From Streptomyces pristinaespiralis (GTDB lineage Bacteria > Actinomycetota > Actinomycetes > Streptomycetales > Streptomycetaceae), in the NCBI RefSeq assembly GCF_001278075.1, contig NZ_CP011340.1, positions 5,453,501-5,517,500 of the forward strand: DNA of 64,000 nucleotides. The letters are read 5' to 3'. The notes beneath the pieces were generated by a model. The model had not been told where the DNA came from. It made no database searches and saw nothing but the letters and a program-made list of their open reading frames with translations. This document shows, piece after piece, positions 53,047 through 61,879 of the stretch. Both the position numbers and the translations under genes were made by a program. Numbering within the stretch: position 1 is the stretch's first letter; the number at the start of each line of letters is the position of its first letter.

Positions 53047-53524
53047 GGGCGGGCTCGTCCCCTGCTCCTACGGCCCGGCGGCCGTGGGGCCCCACTTCCC
53101 GGACCGGGCACCGCGCTCCGCGCGATGTTCCGAGGGCTCCGCCCCCGGACCCACGCGCCTCGATCGCCGGCGGGGCCGGGGTGGCCGCGCCGGGCGGGCC
53201 GAAGTGCCGGCAGTGGCATTTTCGGCCCGCCCGGCGACCGAGGGCACGGCCGAAGGCCGTACGGCCCGGGCAGGACCGGGCTCGGGAAGCGGGCCCCCAC
53301 GGCCGCCGGTGCCCGGGGAATCCCGCAGGACCCCCGCGCCTCTGTCGTTGGCGGGGCCGGAGTCGCCGCGGGGCTGATGTCGCGGAGCGAATTCCGGCCC
53401 GCCTGGGGGCACCTTCCTCGGCCGCGAGGCCGTAGGGGAGGTTGAGGGCACCGCGCGGAGCGCGGTACGCCGCCCGCGGGGCGGGACGGGGCCCGGGGCA
53501 TGACCGGTTCGGGAAGTGGGCGTG
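53047..53524. repeat. Non-coding region of decayed GC-rich repeats
   Basis: These 478 bases show no convincing gene. They contain related copies: a core CGCGCCTC...GGCGGGGCCGG at about 53153-53180 and again at 53334-53360, and a longer inverted pair, 53077-53107 against 53276-53307 (GGCGGCCGTGGGG...CTTCCC and its complement), with a third partial copy (CCGGTTCGGGAAGTGGG) at about 53504-53520. This resembles the scattered GGGGCTCCGCCCC-type intergenic repeats of Streptomyces. Hairpins here probably end transcription of both convergent neighbours. Confidence 0.65.
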
Positions 53525-54943
53525 TCAGGCGCGGCCCGTCGCCGTCTCGCGGTGGTGGAGGAAGGTGGACACCGACGGCTTGCGGCGGTGCGGCAGAAGG
53601 ACCGCCGCCGTGTCCGCCAGCATCGCGTGGATGCGGGACGACCGGACCTCGCCCAGCAGTTCGAGCACCTGCTCGCCCGCCGCTGCCGCCTCCTCCGGCT
53701 CGCCCGCACGGGCCAGGTCCGCGGCCAGTTCGGCGCGGTACAGCGCGAGGTTGCGGGTGAAGCGGCGGTCCTGGAGGGTCGCCGCGCGGCGGGCGTGGCG
53801 GGCCGCGCGTGCCCATTCGCCGAGGGCCGACCAGCACTGGGCCTGCAGCGCCTCCAGCTCGGGCTCGGCGAAGAAGGACATCCACTCGGGGTCGGCGTCC
53901 GAGGCGCCCCGCCCGAAGTGCTCGTGCGCCCTGGCCAGCGACTGTTCGCAGCCGGCGCGGTCGCCGAGGCCCGCCCAGCCGCCCGCCTCCCGCAGCGCGA
54001 GCAGCGCCAGCAGCCGTGGCGAGGCGACCACCCGGGCCGCCTGCTGGCCCGCCTGTGCGGTACGCACGGCCTCGCGGTGCCGGCCCGCGTCCCTGGCGAG
54101 GAACGACGTGTTGCAGAACGCGTGCGCCTCGAGCGCCGGGTCGCCCGCCACGCGTGCGGTCGCCAGGGCCTCCGCGTAGTGCGAGCGCGCGTCCTCCAGG
54201 CGGCCGGAGTCGTGGGCGAGCCAGCCCACCGAGATGGCGAGCTCACCGGCGCCGGTGTGCAGCCGCTGCGCCGTCGACCTGCGGGCCGGTGTGCCGGCGT
54301 CGAGCAGTGCGTACGCGGCCCTCAGCGGCTGCGCGGCACGGCGGTAGAGACCGTCGGCGCCGTGCCGGTCGTCGAGCAGCCGGATACGGCGTACCGCCTC
54401 CTCGACGGCGCTGACCTCGGCCTCGCCGGCTCTCCGCGGGTCGGGCAGGGATCCGGGGCCGAGCCCCAGGGAGGCGGCCGCCATCGTGGCGGAACCGCTC
54501 GTCATGAATGCGCGACGCAGCACGTCGCTCTCCTCGTCGCTGTCGCTTTCGCTGCTGCCGAAGGGGAGGTGGCAGCAGGGGTGGTGGTGCGGAAGGGCCG
54601 GGTCCGCGGCCCGGCCCGGCGGCGGTGACGCGGGCGCGGCCCGGTTGACCGCGCCGCGCCCGCGCACCTGTTCCCTGGCGGTGAAGCCGAGGTCCGTCAG
54701 CGTCAGGCCGGGGAACATGTGCAGGAACACCCGTTCGTAGGCGTAGTTCGGGCAGCGGATCTCCCCGGACTCGACCCGGCCGATGTAGCGCGCGTCGCAG
54801 GAGACCTGCTCGCCGATCTCGCGGGCGGCCCGCCGTACGGCCGTCGCGAACTCGCCCGGCGAGCGGTGTCCGCGCAGCCTGCGGAAAGCCAGGTTGGGTA
54901 CGGGGGCAGGAACCGCCCGTGATGCCTTTGACGATGACGCCAT
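53525..54943 (-). CDS. HTH/TPR regulatory protein (XRE-like)
   Basis: This 472-residue cytosolic protein has an N-terminal Cro/CI-like DNA-binding region (about 20-80: GEFATAVRRAAREIGEQVSCDARYIGRVESGEIRCPNYAYERVF), a disordered His/Pro/Ser-rich linker with HHHPCCH, and a C-terminal run of TPR-like helices (about 215-460). This layout is shared by Streptomyces developmental regulators such as NsdA-type proteins, but identity is not established. It diverges from the small gene at 55184. The ATG at 54943 follows GAGAGG. Confidence 0.82.
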   Translation of the reverse strand: MASSSKASRAVPAPVPNLAFRRLRGHRSPGEFATAVRRAAREIGEQVSCDARYIGRVESGEIRCPNYAYERVFLHMFPGLTLTDLGFTAREQVRGRGAVNRAAPASPPPGRAADPALPHHHPCCHLPFGSSESDSDEESDVLRRAFMTSGSATMAAASLGLGPGSLPDPRRAGEAEVSAVEEAVRRIRLLDDRHGADGLYRRAAQPLRAAYALLDAGTPARRSTAQRLHTGAGELAISVGWLAHDSGRLEDARSHYAEALATARVAGDPALEAHAFCNTSFLARDAGRHREAVRTAQAGQQAARVVASPRLLALLALREAGGWAGLGDRAGCEQSLARAHEHFGRGASDADPEWMSFFAEPELEALQAQCWSALGEWARAARHARRAATLQDRRFTRNLALYRAELAADLARAGEPEEAAAAGEQVLELLGEVRSSRIHAMLADTAAVLLPHRRKPSVSTFLHHRETATGRA

Positions 54944-54995
54944 GGCCGAGGCCTCTCTTGGTGCGGCCGTGTTCCGGCGGGGCAAGAACGTACCT

Positions 54996-55125
54996 GCTGT
55001 GACAGCTCGTTCACACAGAGTTTGACAACAAAAGGGACATCTCGCCGGTGTTCTGCCATGAACTGCCATCCTTTGCGGCGGCGTGCCGCCGTAGCCCTTG
55101 ACGCGTACGGGCGTTGAACCGTACG
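54996..55125. promoter_or_regulatory. Inverted repeats in divergent HTH-gene promoter
   Basis: GCTGT-G-ACAGC (54996-55006) and CGTACGG, eight bases, CCGTACG (55104-55125) are perfect short palindromes in the region between the HTH/TPR gene and the gene at 55184. A TTGACA (55022-55027) and a TTGACG (55098-55103) could be plus-strand -35 elements, but no good -10 is seen. Confidence 0.4.
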
Positions 55126-55183
55126 GAGGCGCCTTACGTGTCTCCACTCGAGCGAGGAGGGGATCCCCTTGTTGGAGGTCGGC

Positions 55184-55633
55184 ATGGAGACCAGCGCGAC
55201 GCCCTCGACCACGGCCGGGCACCGGCCCACCCCTGACGGCAGTGCACCGCCCCTCTGCGACGTGGTGGTGCCCGGCGGGCCGGCAGAGCCTTGTGACCTC
55301 GTGACCGTGCCCGCCCGACAGGGCCTCGAGGCGGTGGACATCCTGCGCCGCGCCGCCGCGCCCGCGGTCGGACCGGTGCTCCACGACGGGGCCTGCGACA
55401 CCCTCGGTTTCCTCGTCCCGCCCGGCACGGCCGACGCCTGGGACATGCCGGGCAGCGCCTGTACCCAGACCTCCGGCCGGGGTCTGCGCATCCCGGCGGA
55501 GTCACCGGTCACCGGGTCGGGCTGGCTGCTGCCGCCCGGTGACGACGCGGACACGGTGACCGACCCGGTGGTCCTGCGCGAGGCGCTGGGGGAGGCGGCC
55601 CGGCTGATCGAGGCGGCGGACAACTGCCGCTGA
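55184..55633 (+). CDS. Conserved hypothetical, related to 46157-46774 protein
   Basis: This 149-residue soluble protein shares a layout with the protein at 46157-46774: a short strand (CDLVTVPARQGLEAVDILRR), then VGPVLHDGACDTLGFLVPPGTADAWDMPGSAC and a C-terminal WLLPP segment. It looks like half of that family. The ATG at 55184 has GGAGG five bases upstream; a TTG at 55169 with GAGGAGGGG is an alternative. It is divergent from the HTH/TPR regulator, a pairing that suggests a regulator with a small partner protein. Function is unknown. Confidence 0.65.
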   Translation: METSATPSTTAGHRPTPDGSAPPLCDVVVPGGPAEPCDLVTVPARQGLEAVDILRRAAAPAVGPVLHDGACDTLGFLVPPGTADAWDMPGSACTQTSGRGLRIPAESPVTGSGWLLPPGDDADTVTDPVVLREALGEAARLIEAADNCR

Positions 55634-55699
55634 GACCCACCCGCTCCCGGCGGCGAAGGCCCGGACGCGGCGGGTCCGCGGCCGGGCGATAATGGACGC

Positions 55700-56563
55700 G
55701 TGGCGAAGAGCAAGCGGCGTGGGGGCGGTGGACCGGAGTCCGTCGTCGCGGCCGTGGACGGCGGACTCGCGGAGCTGATACCCGACCGGGAACGCCCGCG
55801 CGGCTGGACGCTGCTCATCGACGGTGCGCCGCAGTCGCACGTTGATCTCGACGACCCGGCCCATCTGTCTTTCGAGTACCAGCGCCGGCTGGGCCACGCC
55901 GTGGACCTCGCCGCACCTGCCGGACGTCCCCTCCAGGTCGTGCACCTCGGCGGCGGGGCGTTCACCCTCGCCCGGTACGTCGCCGCCACGCGGCCCCGCT
56001 CCACCCAGCAGATCGTCGAGCTGGACGCGGCCCTCGTCCAACTCGTCCGCGCGCACCTGCCCTTGGATCCCGGCGCGCGGATACGTGTCAGATCGACCGA
56101 CGCGCGGGCCGGTCTGGCGAAGGTGCCCGACGGCTGGGCGGACGTCGTGATCGCGGACGTGTTCAGCGGGGCGCGCACCCCCGCGCACCTGACCAGCACC
56201 GAGTTCCTCGCAGAGGTGCGCCGGGTGACGAGGCCCGGCGGCAGCTACGTCGCCAACATCGCCGACGGGCCGCCGCTCACGCATCTGCGGGCCCAGATCG
56301 CCACCGCCGCGGCCGTCTTCCCCGAGCTCGCGCTCGCCGCGGACCCGACCGTGCTGCGCGGGCGCCGCTTCGGCAACGCCGTACTGCTCGCCTCGGACGT
56401 GCCGCTGCCGGTCGCCGAGTTCACCCGCCGGGTCGCGAGCGACCCGTTCGCCGGCCGGGTCGAACACGGGCGGGCACTGGCCGACTTCACCGGCGGGGCG
56501 GCACCCGTGACCGACGCGAGCGCCAAGCCGTCGCCGGTGCCGCCGCCCGCCGTGTTCCGCTGA
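55700..56563 (+). CDS. Spermidine synthase-like methyltransferase-fold protein
   Basis: This 287-residue protein has the Rossmann fold of spermidine synthases: motif I LQVVHLGGGAFTLARYV (about 78-94), the acidic turn IVELDAALVQLVR, RVRSTDARAGL, and DVVIADVFSGARTPAHLTSTEFL. Residues typical for polyamine binding are not obvious, so it may instead be a general methyltransferase. Single-domain relatives are common in actinomycetes. It starts at GTG 55700 with little ribosome site and may be leaderless. Confidence 0.8.
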   Translation: MAKSKRRGGGGPESVVAAVDGGLAELIPDRERPRGWTLLIDGAPQSHVDLDDPAHLSFEYQRRLGHAVDLAAPAGRPLQVVHLGGGAFTLARYVAATRPRSTQQIVELDAALVQLVRAHLPLDPGARIRVRSTDARAGLAKVPDGWADVVIADVFSGARTPAHLTSTEFLAEVRRVTRPGGSYVANIADGPPLTHLRAQIATAAAVFPELALAADPTVLRGRRFGNAVLLASDVPLPVAEFTRRVASDPFAGRVEHGRALADFTGGAAPVTDASAKPSPVPPPAVFR

Positions 56564-56584
56564 CGTCCCGCCTCGGCGGGATGC

Positions 56585-57118
56585 TCAGCGCTCGTCGAAC
56601 TGCACCATCGGAGGATGGCCGTTCCAGGTGCAGAACACCGACACCTCGTGCCCGTCCTGCGTGAACGTCACGCGGATCCACGTCGGCTGCGTCCAGACCT
56701 GCATCTGCCAGCCCGCCGCCGGGGTCGCCGAGACGAGCTCGGCCGCGCTGTCACCGATGTCGAAGACGACCCGGCCGCCCTTGACGTTGTAGCCCTTCAC
56801 ATTTCCGGCATCCGAAGGGGGCGGTGGTGAGGGGGAGTTCGGCGGCGGGTCCTTCTTCGTGGGCGAGGCGGGCGGAGGAGTCGTCGGCGGGCGCCTGCTC
56901 GGCGAGGGGGACGGGCTCGGCGGACGCGCCGTCGACGACGCCTGCGGCGTCGCGGCCTGCGCCGTCGAGTTCTGCGCGGTGATCGGGAGAGCACGCGGCC
57001 GGTCGTACGCGGTTCCGGCCATGACCGTGTGGACGCCCCACCACGACAGCGTCACCGCCGCGCCGGTGGACAGCGACCACGCCATGACATGTACGAGTCC
57101 TCGATGCATCCGGGCCAT
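56585..57118 (-). CDS. Membrane-anchored extracellular protein, Pro-rich
   Basis: This 177-residue protein has an N-terminal signal anchor (about 10-34, HVMAWSLSTGAAVTLSWWGVHTVMAG), a Pro/Ser/Thr-rich stretch (about 55-105) and a C-terminal extracellular domain (about 110-177) with the pattern RVVFDIGDSAAELVSATPAAGWQ, then WIRVTFTQDGHEVSVFCTWN. I do not recognise the family. It is divergent from the two-component system at 57188 with only 69 bases between, so it may be regulated by it or assist its sensing. The start at 57118 or the ATG nine bases later is possible. Confidence 0.7.
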   Translation of the reverse strand: MARMHRGLVHVMAWSLSTGAAVTLSWWGVHTVMAGTAYDRPRALPITAQNSTAQAATPQASSTARPPSPSPSPSRRPPTTPPPASPTKKDPPPNSPSPPPPSDAGNVKGYNVKGGRVVFDIGDSAAELVSATPAAGWQMQVWTQPTWIRVTFTQDGHEVSVFCTWNGHPPMVQFDER

Positions 57119-57187
57119 AGTGCACCACCCGTCCCCGGCTTGTCCCGAACGGGACCGGCGTACTCCGGATGGCGTACGGTGCCGCCC

Positions 57188-57886
57188 ATGGCAAGTGTGC
57201 TCGTGGTCGAGGACGACCAGTTCGTGCGCTCCGCCCTCATCAGGCACTTGACCGAGGCCTCCCACACGGTACGGAGCGTCGGCACGGCCCTCGAGGCGCT
57301 GCGCGAGGTGGCCCATTTCCGGTTCGACGTCGTCATTCTCGACCTCGGACTGCCCGATCTGGACGGCGCGGAGGCACTGAAGATGCTCCGCGGCATCACC
57401 GACGTGCCCGTGATCATCGCGACCGCGCGGGACGACGAGGCGGAGATCGTGCGGCTGCTCAACGACGGTGCCGACGACTATCTGACCAAGCCGTTCTCCG
57501 TGGAGCACCTGTCGGCCAGGATGGCCGCCGTGCTGCGCCGTTCCCGGGCCGCGGGCGAGGCGCCGCCCCCGCGGGTGATCCAGGTCGGCGGACTGTCCAT
57601 CGATCCGCTGCGCCGCCAGGCCGAACTGGACGGCGACCGCCTCGACCTCACCCGCAGGGAGTTCGACCTGCTGGCCTTCCTCGCCGGCCGGCCCGGGGTC
57701 GTCGTCCCCCGCAAGGAGTTGCTGGCCGAGGTCTGGCAGCAGAGCTACGGCGACGACCAGACCATCGACGTCCATCTGAGCTGGCTGCGCCGCAAACTCG
57801 GCGAGACGGCGGCGCGGCCGCGCTATCTGCACACGCTGCGCGGGGTCGGAGTGAAGCTCGAGCCGCCGAACGGACACCGGCCATGA
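57188..57886 (+). CDS. Two-component response regulator, OmpR type
   Basis: This 232-residue regulator has a receiver domain (about 3-115; phosphoacceptor D52 in ILDLGLPD, D9-D10 acidic pocket, K101 in YLTKPF) and a winged-helix DNA-binding domain (about 133-228; LTRREFDLLAFLAGRPGVVVPRKELLAEVW...TIDVHLSWLRRKLG). It overlaps the histidine kinase gene by ATGA. Targets are unknown; the divergent membrane protein and the chitinase after the kinase are the closest candidates. Confidence 0.92.
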   Translation: MASVLVVEDDQFVRSALIRHLTEASHTVRSVGTALEALREVAHFRFDVVILDLGLPDLDGAEALKMLRGITDVPVIIATARDDEAEIVRLLNDGADDYLTKPFSVEHLSARMAAVLRRSRAAGEAPPPRVIQVGGLSIDPLRRQAELDGDRLDLTRREFDLLAFLAGRPGVVVPRKELLAEVWQQSYGDDQTIDVHLSWLRRKLGETAARPRYLHTLRGVGVKLEPPNGHRP

Positions 57887-59280
57887 GATGGGCGCTCGTC
57901 AAGGTCTCGCTGGCCGTCACCGTGATGGTGGTGCTCGCCTTCGCGCTGCCTCTGGGCATCGTCATCAAGGAGATGGCCCGCGACCGCGCCTTCTCCAACG
58001 CCGAGCGGCAGGCCGCGACGATCGGCCCCACGCTGACCGTCACCACCGAACGCCGCCCGCTGGAGCGGGCCGTCGAGTCCACCCCGGCCGGTGCCGTCGG
58101 CCGGATGGCCGTGCACATCCCGGCGTCCGGCGAACCGGGCAGTCTGCCGCTGGAGATAGGCAAGCGCCGGGCGGCGAAGAAGGACCTGGCGACCGTCGAA
58201 CGGATCGGCCGTGCCTCGATCACCGAGGTGTCCGGCGGCTCCGCGCTGCTGCAACCGACCGCGATCGGGACCGGGCAGATCGCCGTCGTCGAGATCTTCG
58301 TCCCTGAGGGAGAGGTCTCCAACGGTGTGGACACCGCCTGGCTCGTCCTCGCCGGTGTCGGCATCGCGCTGATCGTCGGCTCCGTCGCGGTCGCCGACCG
58401 GCTCGGCGTCCGGATGGTGCAGCCGGCGCAGCGGCTCGCGGGCGCCGCCCACGACCTGGGAGAGGGCCGGCTGGGGGCCCGGGTCCCCGAAGAGGGGCCG
58501 CCCGAACTGCGGTCCGCGGCCGCCGCGTTCAACTCCATGGCCGACCAGGTCGTCCAGCTCCTGGCCAACGAACGCGAGCTGGCCGCCGATCTCTCCCACC
58601 GGCTGCGGACCCCGCTGACCGTGCTGCGGCTGAACGCCGCGTCGCTGGGCGAGAGCACGGCCGCCGAACAGACCCGGGCGGCCGTCGCACAGCTGGAACG
58701 CGAGGTCGACACCATCATCCGCACCGCCCGCGAGGCGAAGCCCCAGACCGCGGCCGCCGGCGCCGGCGCGGGCTGCGACGTCTCGGAGGTGGTCCGCGAA
58801 CGGATGGGATTCTGGTCGGCGCTCGCGGAGGACGAGGGCCGCAAGGTGCGGCTCGCCGGAGTGGACCGGCCCGTACGCATCCCGGTGGCACGCCCCGAAC
58901 TGGCCGCCGCGCTCGACGCGTTGCTCGGCAATGTCTTCCGCCACACCCCCGAGGGCACCGCCTTCTCCGTCGACGTGCACAACAGCGACGACGCGGTCAT
59001 CGTGCTGGTCTCGGACGCCGGTCCGGGCATCGCCGACCCGGCGGCCGCCATGGCCCGGGGCAACAGCGGGGCCAGGGACGGTTCGACGGGGCTCGGCCTG
59101 GACATCGTGCGCAGGGTCGCCGAGTCCACCGGCGGCGACGTACGGATCGGCAGGTCCGTCCTCGGTGGCACGGAGGTACGGATATGGATCGGCCTCGACC
59201 CCCGCGAGGCCGCCCGCGGCCGGCGCCGCGGCGGCCACCGGGGACGGGTCCAGCGCCGTCGCAAGGCCGCCCTGCGGTAG
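57883..59280 (+). CDS. Sensor histidine kinase
   Basis: This 465-residue membrane kinase has two transmembrane helices (about 7-29 and 151-171) enclosing a sensor of about 120 residues without recognised domain, a HAMP domain (about 172-225), the HisKA dimerisation region with H239 in ADLSHRLRTPL, and an ATPase domain with the N box (GNVFRHTPEG), G1 (SDAGPGIAD) and G2 (GSTGLGLDIV). It phosphorylates the regulator encoded just upstream. The C-terminus is a long Arg/Gly-rich tail. It starts at ATG 57883, overlapping the regulator stop. Confidence 0.92.
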   Translation: MRWALVKVSLAVTVMVVLAFALPLGIVIKEMARDRAFSNAERQAATIGPTLTVTTERRPLERAVESTPAGAVGRMAVHIPASGEPGSLPLEIGKRRAAKKDLATVERIGRASITEVSGGSALLQPTAIGTGQIAVVEIFVPEGEVSNGVDTAWLVLAGVGIALIVGSVAVADRLGVRMVQPAQRLAGAAHDLGEGRLGARVPEEGPPELRSAAAAFNSMADQVVQLLANERELAADLSHRLRTPLTVLRLNAASLGESTAAEQTRAAVAQLEREVDTIIRTAREAKPQTAAAGAGAGCDVSEVVRERMGFWSALAEDEGRKVRLAGVDRPVRIPVARPELAAALDALLGNVFRHTPEGTAFSVDVHNSDDAVIVLVSDAGPGIADPAAAMARGNSGARDGSTGLGLDIVRRVAESTGGDVRIGRSVLGGTEVRIWIGLDPREAARGRRRGGHRGRVQRRRKAALR

Positions 59281-59443
59281 CGCGCGGCCGCCTTCCCGGC
59301 GTGCATCATTAATCGCTTCCGATGCCTCCCTTAAGCGCGCCCTAAGAAGACCGACCGCCGTCACCGATCGGCCATTTGTCCGGTTCGGGGCCGCTAGCGT
59401 GCAGCGCACCACCCCCCACTCCGCACGCAGAGGCAGGCACCCG

Positions 59444-60928
59444 ATGGGCAGCAGTACGCACCGGCGCAGGGCGAGCGTCAGGACCAAGGCGGTCGGCGCG
59501 GTCGTCGTGACCGCTGTGATCGGCGGCGCGGCGGTCGTCCTCACCGGCACCGCCCAGGCCGCGGCGGTCGGCGCCGCCTACACCAGGACCAGTACCTGGG
59601 ACGGCGGTTACACCGGCCAGTACGTCATCACCAACGAGACCGGCGAGGCCCGGACGGACTGGACCCTCGAGTTCGACCTGCCCGCCGGGACGAGGATCAG
59701 CTCCCTGTGGAACGGCGAGCACACCGTGGACGGGCAGCAGGTCACGGTGAAGCCCGCGAGCTGGAACAAGAGCCTCGCGCCGGGCGCCTCGGTCACCGTC
59801 GGCTTCGTCACCTCCGCGAGCGGTGAGGCCGCCGACCCGACGGCCTGTCTCATAGACGAGATCAAGTGCTCCATCGACGACGGGGCCACGCCGCAGCCGA
59901 GCGGCCGGCCCACGGAGCAGCCCACGCCGACGCCGACCGCCACCCCGACCCGGCAGCCGACACCCACACCCACCGCCACCGCCACCGCCACGGCCACCCC
60001 GGCACCCACGCCGACCGGGACCCCGAAGCCCGGTGAGGCGGCGCGCTACGCGCCGTACATCGACACCTCGCTGTACCCGGCCTACGACATGCTCGACACG
60101 GCGGCGAAGACGGGCGTCAAGGAGTTCAACCTCGCCTTCATCACCTCCGGCGGCGGCTGCGCCCCGCTGTGGGGCGGCGTCACCGACCTGGCGAACGACA
60201 AGGTCGCCGCCCAGATCGGCGCCCTGCGGGCCAAGGGCGGCGACGTCCGGGTCTCCTTCGGCGGCGCGGCCGGCCACGAGCTGGCGCTGAACTGCTCCTC
60301 CGCCGACGACCTGGCCAAGGCGTACGGCAAGGTCATCGACACCTACAAGCTCACCAAGGTCGACTTCGACGTCGAGGGCGCCGCGCTGCCCGACACCGCC
60401 GCCAACTCACGGCGCTCGCAGGCCATCGCGCAGCTCCAGAAGTTGCACCCGGGCCTGAACGTCTCCTTCACCCTGCCCGTCATGCCCGAGGGCCTCACCC
60501 AGCCCGGCGTGGACCTGGTCGCCGACGCCAAGAAGAGCGGCGTACGCGTCGACGCGGTCAACATCATGGCGATGGACTACGGCCCGGCGTACAGCGGTGA
60601 CATGGGCGAGTACGCGATCCAGGCGGCCACCGCCACCCAGGCGCAGATCAAGGGTGTGCTCGGGCTCTCGGACGCGGCCGCCTGGCAGGCCGTCGCGGTC
60701 ACTCCGATGATCGGCGTGAACGACGTGGTCACGGAGATCTTCAAGGTCGACGACGCCACCCAGCTGGTGAAGTTCGCCGAGTCGAAGAACCTGGGCTGGC
60801 TGTCGATGTGGTCCTCCACCCGCGACAAGCAGTGCGCGGGCGGGGAGAAGCCAGCGGCGGACGCCACGTGCAGCTCGATCCTCCAGGAGCCGCTGGCCTT
60901 CACCAAGGCCTTCTCCGCCTACAAGTAG
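59444..60928 (+). CDS. Secreted GH18 chitinase with N-terminal CBM2
   Basis: This 494-residue chitinase has a signal peptide (about 1-39, ending AQAAA), a CBM2 cellulose/chitin-binding domain (about 42-146, with C135 and C142 near its end), a Thr/Pro/Ala linker (about 149-196) and a GH18 domain (about 200-494). The catalytic motif is VDFDVEG with E311. This is the bacterial ChiD-like GH18 subgroup with a short barrel. The leader has no obvious DasR site, unlike the chitinase at 40704. It follows the two-component genes on the same strand after 163 bases and converges with cebG. Confidence 0.92.
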   Translation: MGSSTHRRRASVRTKAVGAVVVTAVIGGAAVVLTGTAQAAAVGAAYTRTSTWDGGYTGQYVITNETGEARTDWTLEFDLPAGTRISSLWNGEHTVDGQQVTVKPASWNKSLAPGASVTVGFVTSASGEAADPTACLIDEIKCSIDDGATPQPSGRPTEQPTPTPTATPTRQPTPTPTATATATATPAPTPTGTPKPGEAARYAPYIDTSLYPAYDMLDTAAKTGVKEFNLAFITSGGGCAPLWGGVTDLANDKVAAQIGALRAKGGDVRVSFGGAAGHELALNCSSADDLAKAYGKVIDTYKLTKVDFDVEGAALPDTAANSRRSQAIAQLQKLHPGLNVSFTLPVMPEGLTQPGVDLVADAKKSGVRVDAVNIMAMDYGPAYSGDMGEYAIQAATATQAQIKGVLGLSDAAAWQAVAVTPMIGVNDVVTEIFKVDDATQLVKFAESKNLGWLSMWSSTRDKQCAGGEKPAADATCSSILQEPLAFTKAFSAYK

Positions 60929-60952
60929 CCACCCTCCCGCCCCCCACGGCGA

Positions 60953-60983
60953 CGCCCCGGGCAGGCCCCACCCGCCCGGGGCG
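60953..60983. terminator. Bidirectional terminator between chitinase and cebG
   Basis: CGCCCCGGGC, an 11-base loop, GCCCGGGGCG form a perfect 10-base stem between convergent stop codons. Confidence 0.75.
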
Positions 60984-61012
60984 CCGCCACGCCTCCCGCC
61001 GCCCCGGAGCCG

Positions 61013-61861
61013 TCAGCCCTTGACGGCGCCCTGCATGATGCCCCCGACGATCTGCCTGCCGAAGACGACGAACGCGATCAGCAACGGCAGCGTCCCCAGC
61101 AGCGCCCCCGCCATGATCACCGACTGGTCGGGGATGTACCCCTGGCCGAGGCCCGCCAGCGCCACCTGCACCGTCGGGTTGCCGCTCTGCGTGAGCGCGA
61201 GGATCGGCCAGAAGAAGTCGTTCCAGGCCATCACGAACGTCAGCATTCCGAGGACGGCCATCGCCGGCCGCGCCGCCGGGAAGACGATGTGCCACACCAC
61301 GCGCAGACTGCCGGCGCCGTCGACCCTGGCGGCCTCGATCAGCTCGCCCGGCAGCGCCTCCATCAGGTACTGGCGCATGAAGAACACACCGAAGGCGCTG
61401 ACCAGTGTGGGCAGGATGACGGACTGGAGCTGGTCGGTCCAGGACAGTTCGGCGATCAGCATGTACAGGGGGACGACGCTGAGCTGCGGCGGCACCATCA
61501 TCGTGCCGATGACGAGCAGCAGCAGCGCGTTCTTCAACCTGAACCGCAGCTTGGCGAAGGCGTACCCGGCGAACGTGGAGAAGACCACGGTGCCCGCGGC
61601 GACCGACCCGGCGACGACGGTCGTGTTGAGCAGCGCGGTGCCCATGTTCGCGTCGGTCCAGGCGATCTCCAGGTTGCGGAAGAGTCTGCTTCCGAACCAG
61701 AACGGCGGGGGAGTCTGGGCGAGCCGCGTGTTGGTGCGGGAGGCGGCGATCGCCGTCCACACCAGTGGGAAGAGGGAACCGGCGGTGAACACGATCAGGG
61801 CCGCGTAGGCGAACTTCCCGCCGTGCAGGTGCCGTCCCGCCCGTCCCTTGCGCCCTGTCAT
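61013..61861 (-). CDS. cebG: Cello-oligosaccharide ABC permease CebG
   Basis: This 282-residue CUT1 permease has about six helices and the EAA loop GELIEAARVDGAGSLRVVWHIVFPAARPA. It starts at ATG 61861 with GGAG six bases upstream, 18 bases after cebF. The order binding protein, permease, permease and the neighbourhood match CebEFG, the cellobiose/cellotriose importer energised by MsiK. The identity is by synteny and resemblance, not by specific residues. In S. coelicolor the glucosidase gene bglC follows cebG, whereas here a convergent chitinase gene does. Confidence 0.85.
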   Translation of the reverse strand: MTGRKGRAGRHLHGGKFAYAALIVFTAGSLFPLVWTAIAASRTNTRLAQTPPPFWFGSRLFRNLEIAWTDANMGTALLNTTVVAGSVAAGTVVFSTFAGYAFAKLRFRLKNALLLLVIGTMMVPPQLSVVPLYMLIAELSWTDQLQSVILPTLVSAFGVFFMRQYLMEALPGELIEAARVDGAGSLRVVWHIVFPAARPAMAVLGMLTFVMAWNDFFWPILALTQSGNPTVQVALAGLGQGYIPDQSVIMAGALLGTLPLLIAFVVFGRQIVGGIMQGAVKG

Positions 61862-61879
61862 CGTCGTCTCCGCTCCGCG

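Noticed and set aside
59281..59443. DasR operator before the CBM2 chitinase
   Set aside because: I could find no TGGTCTAGACCA-like sequence in this gap.
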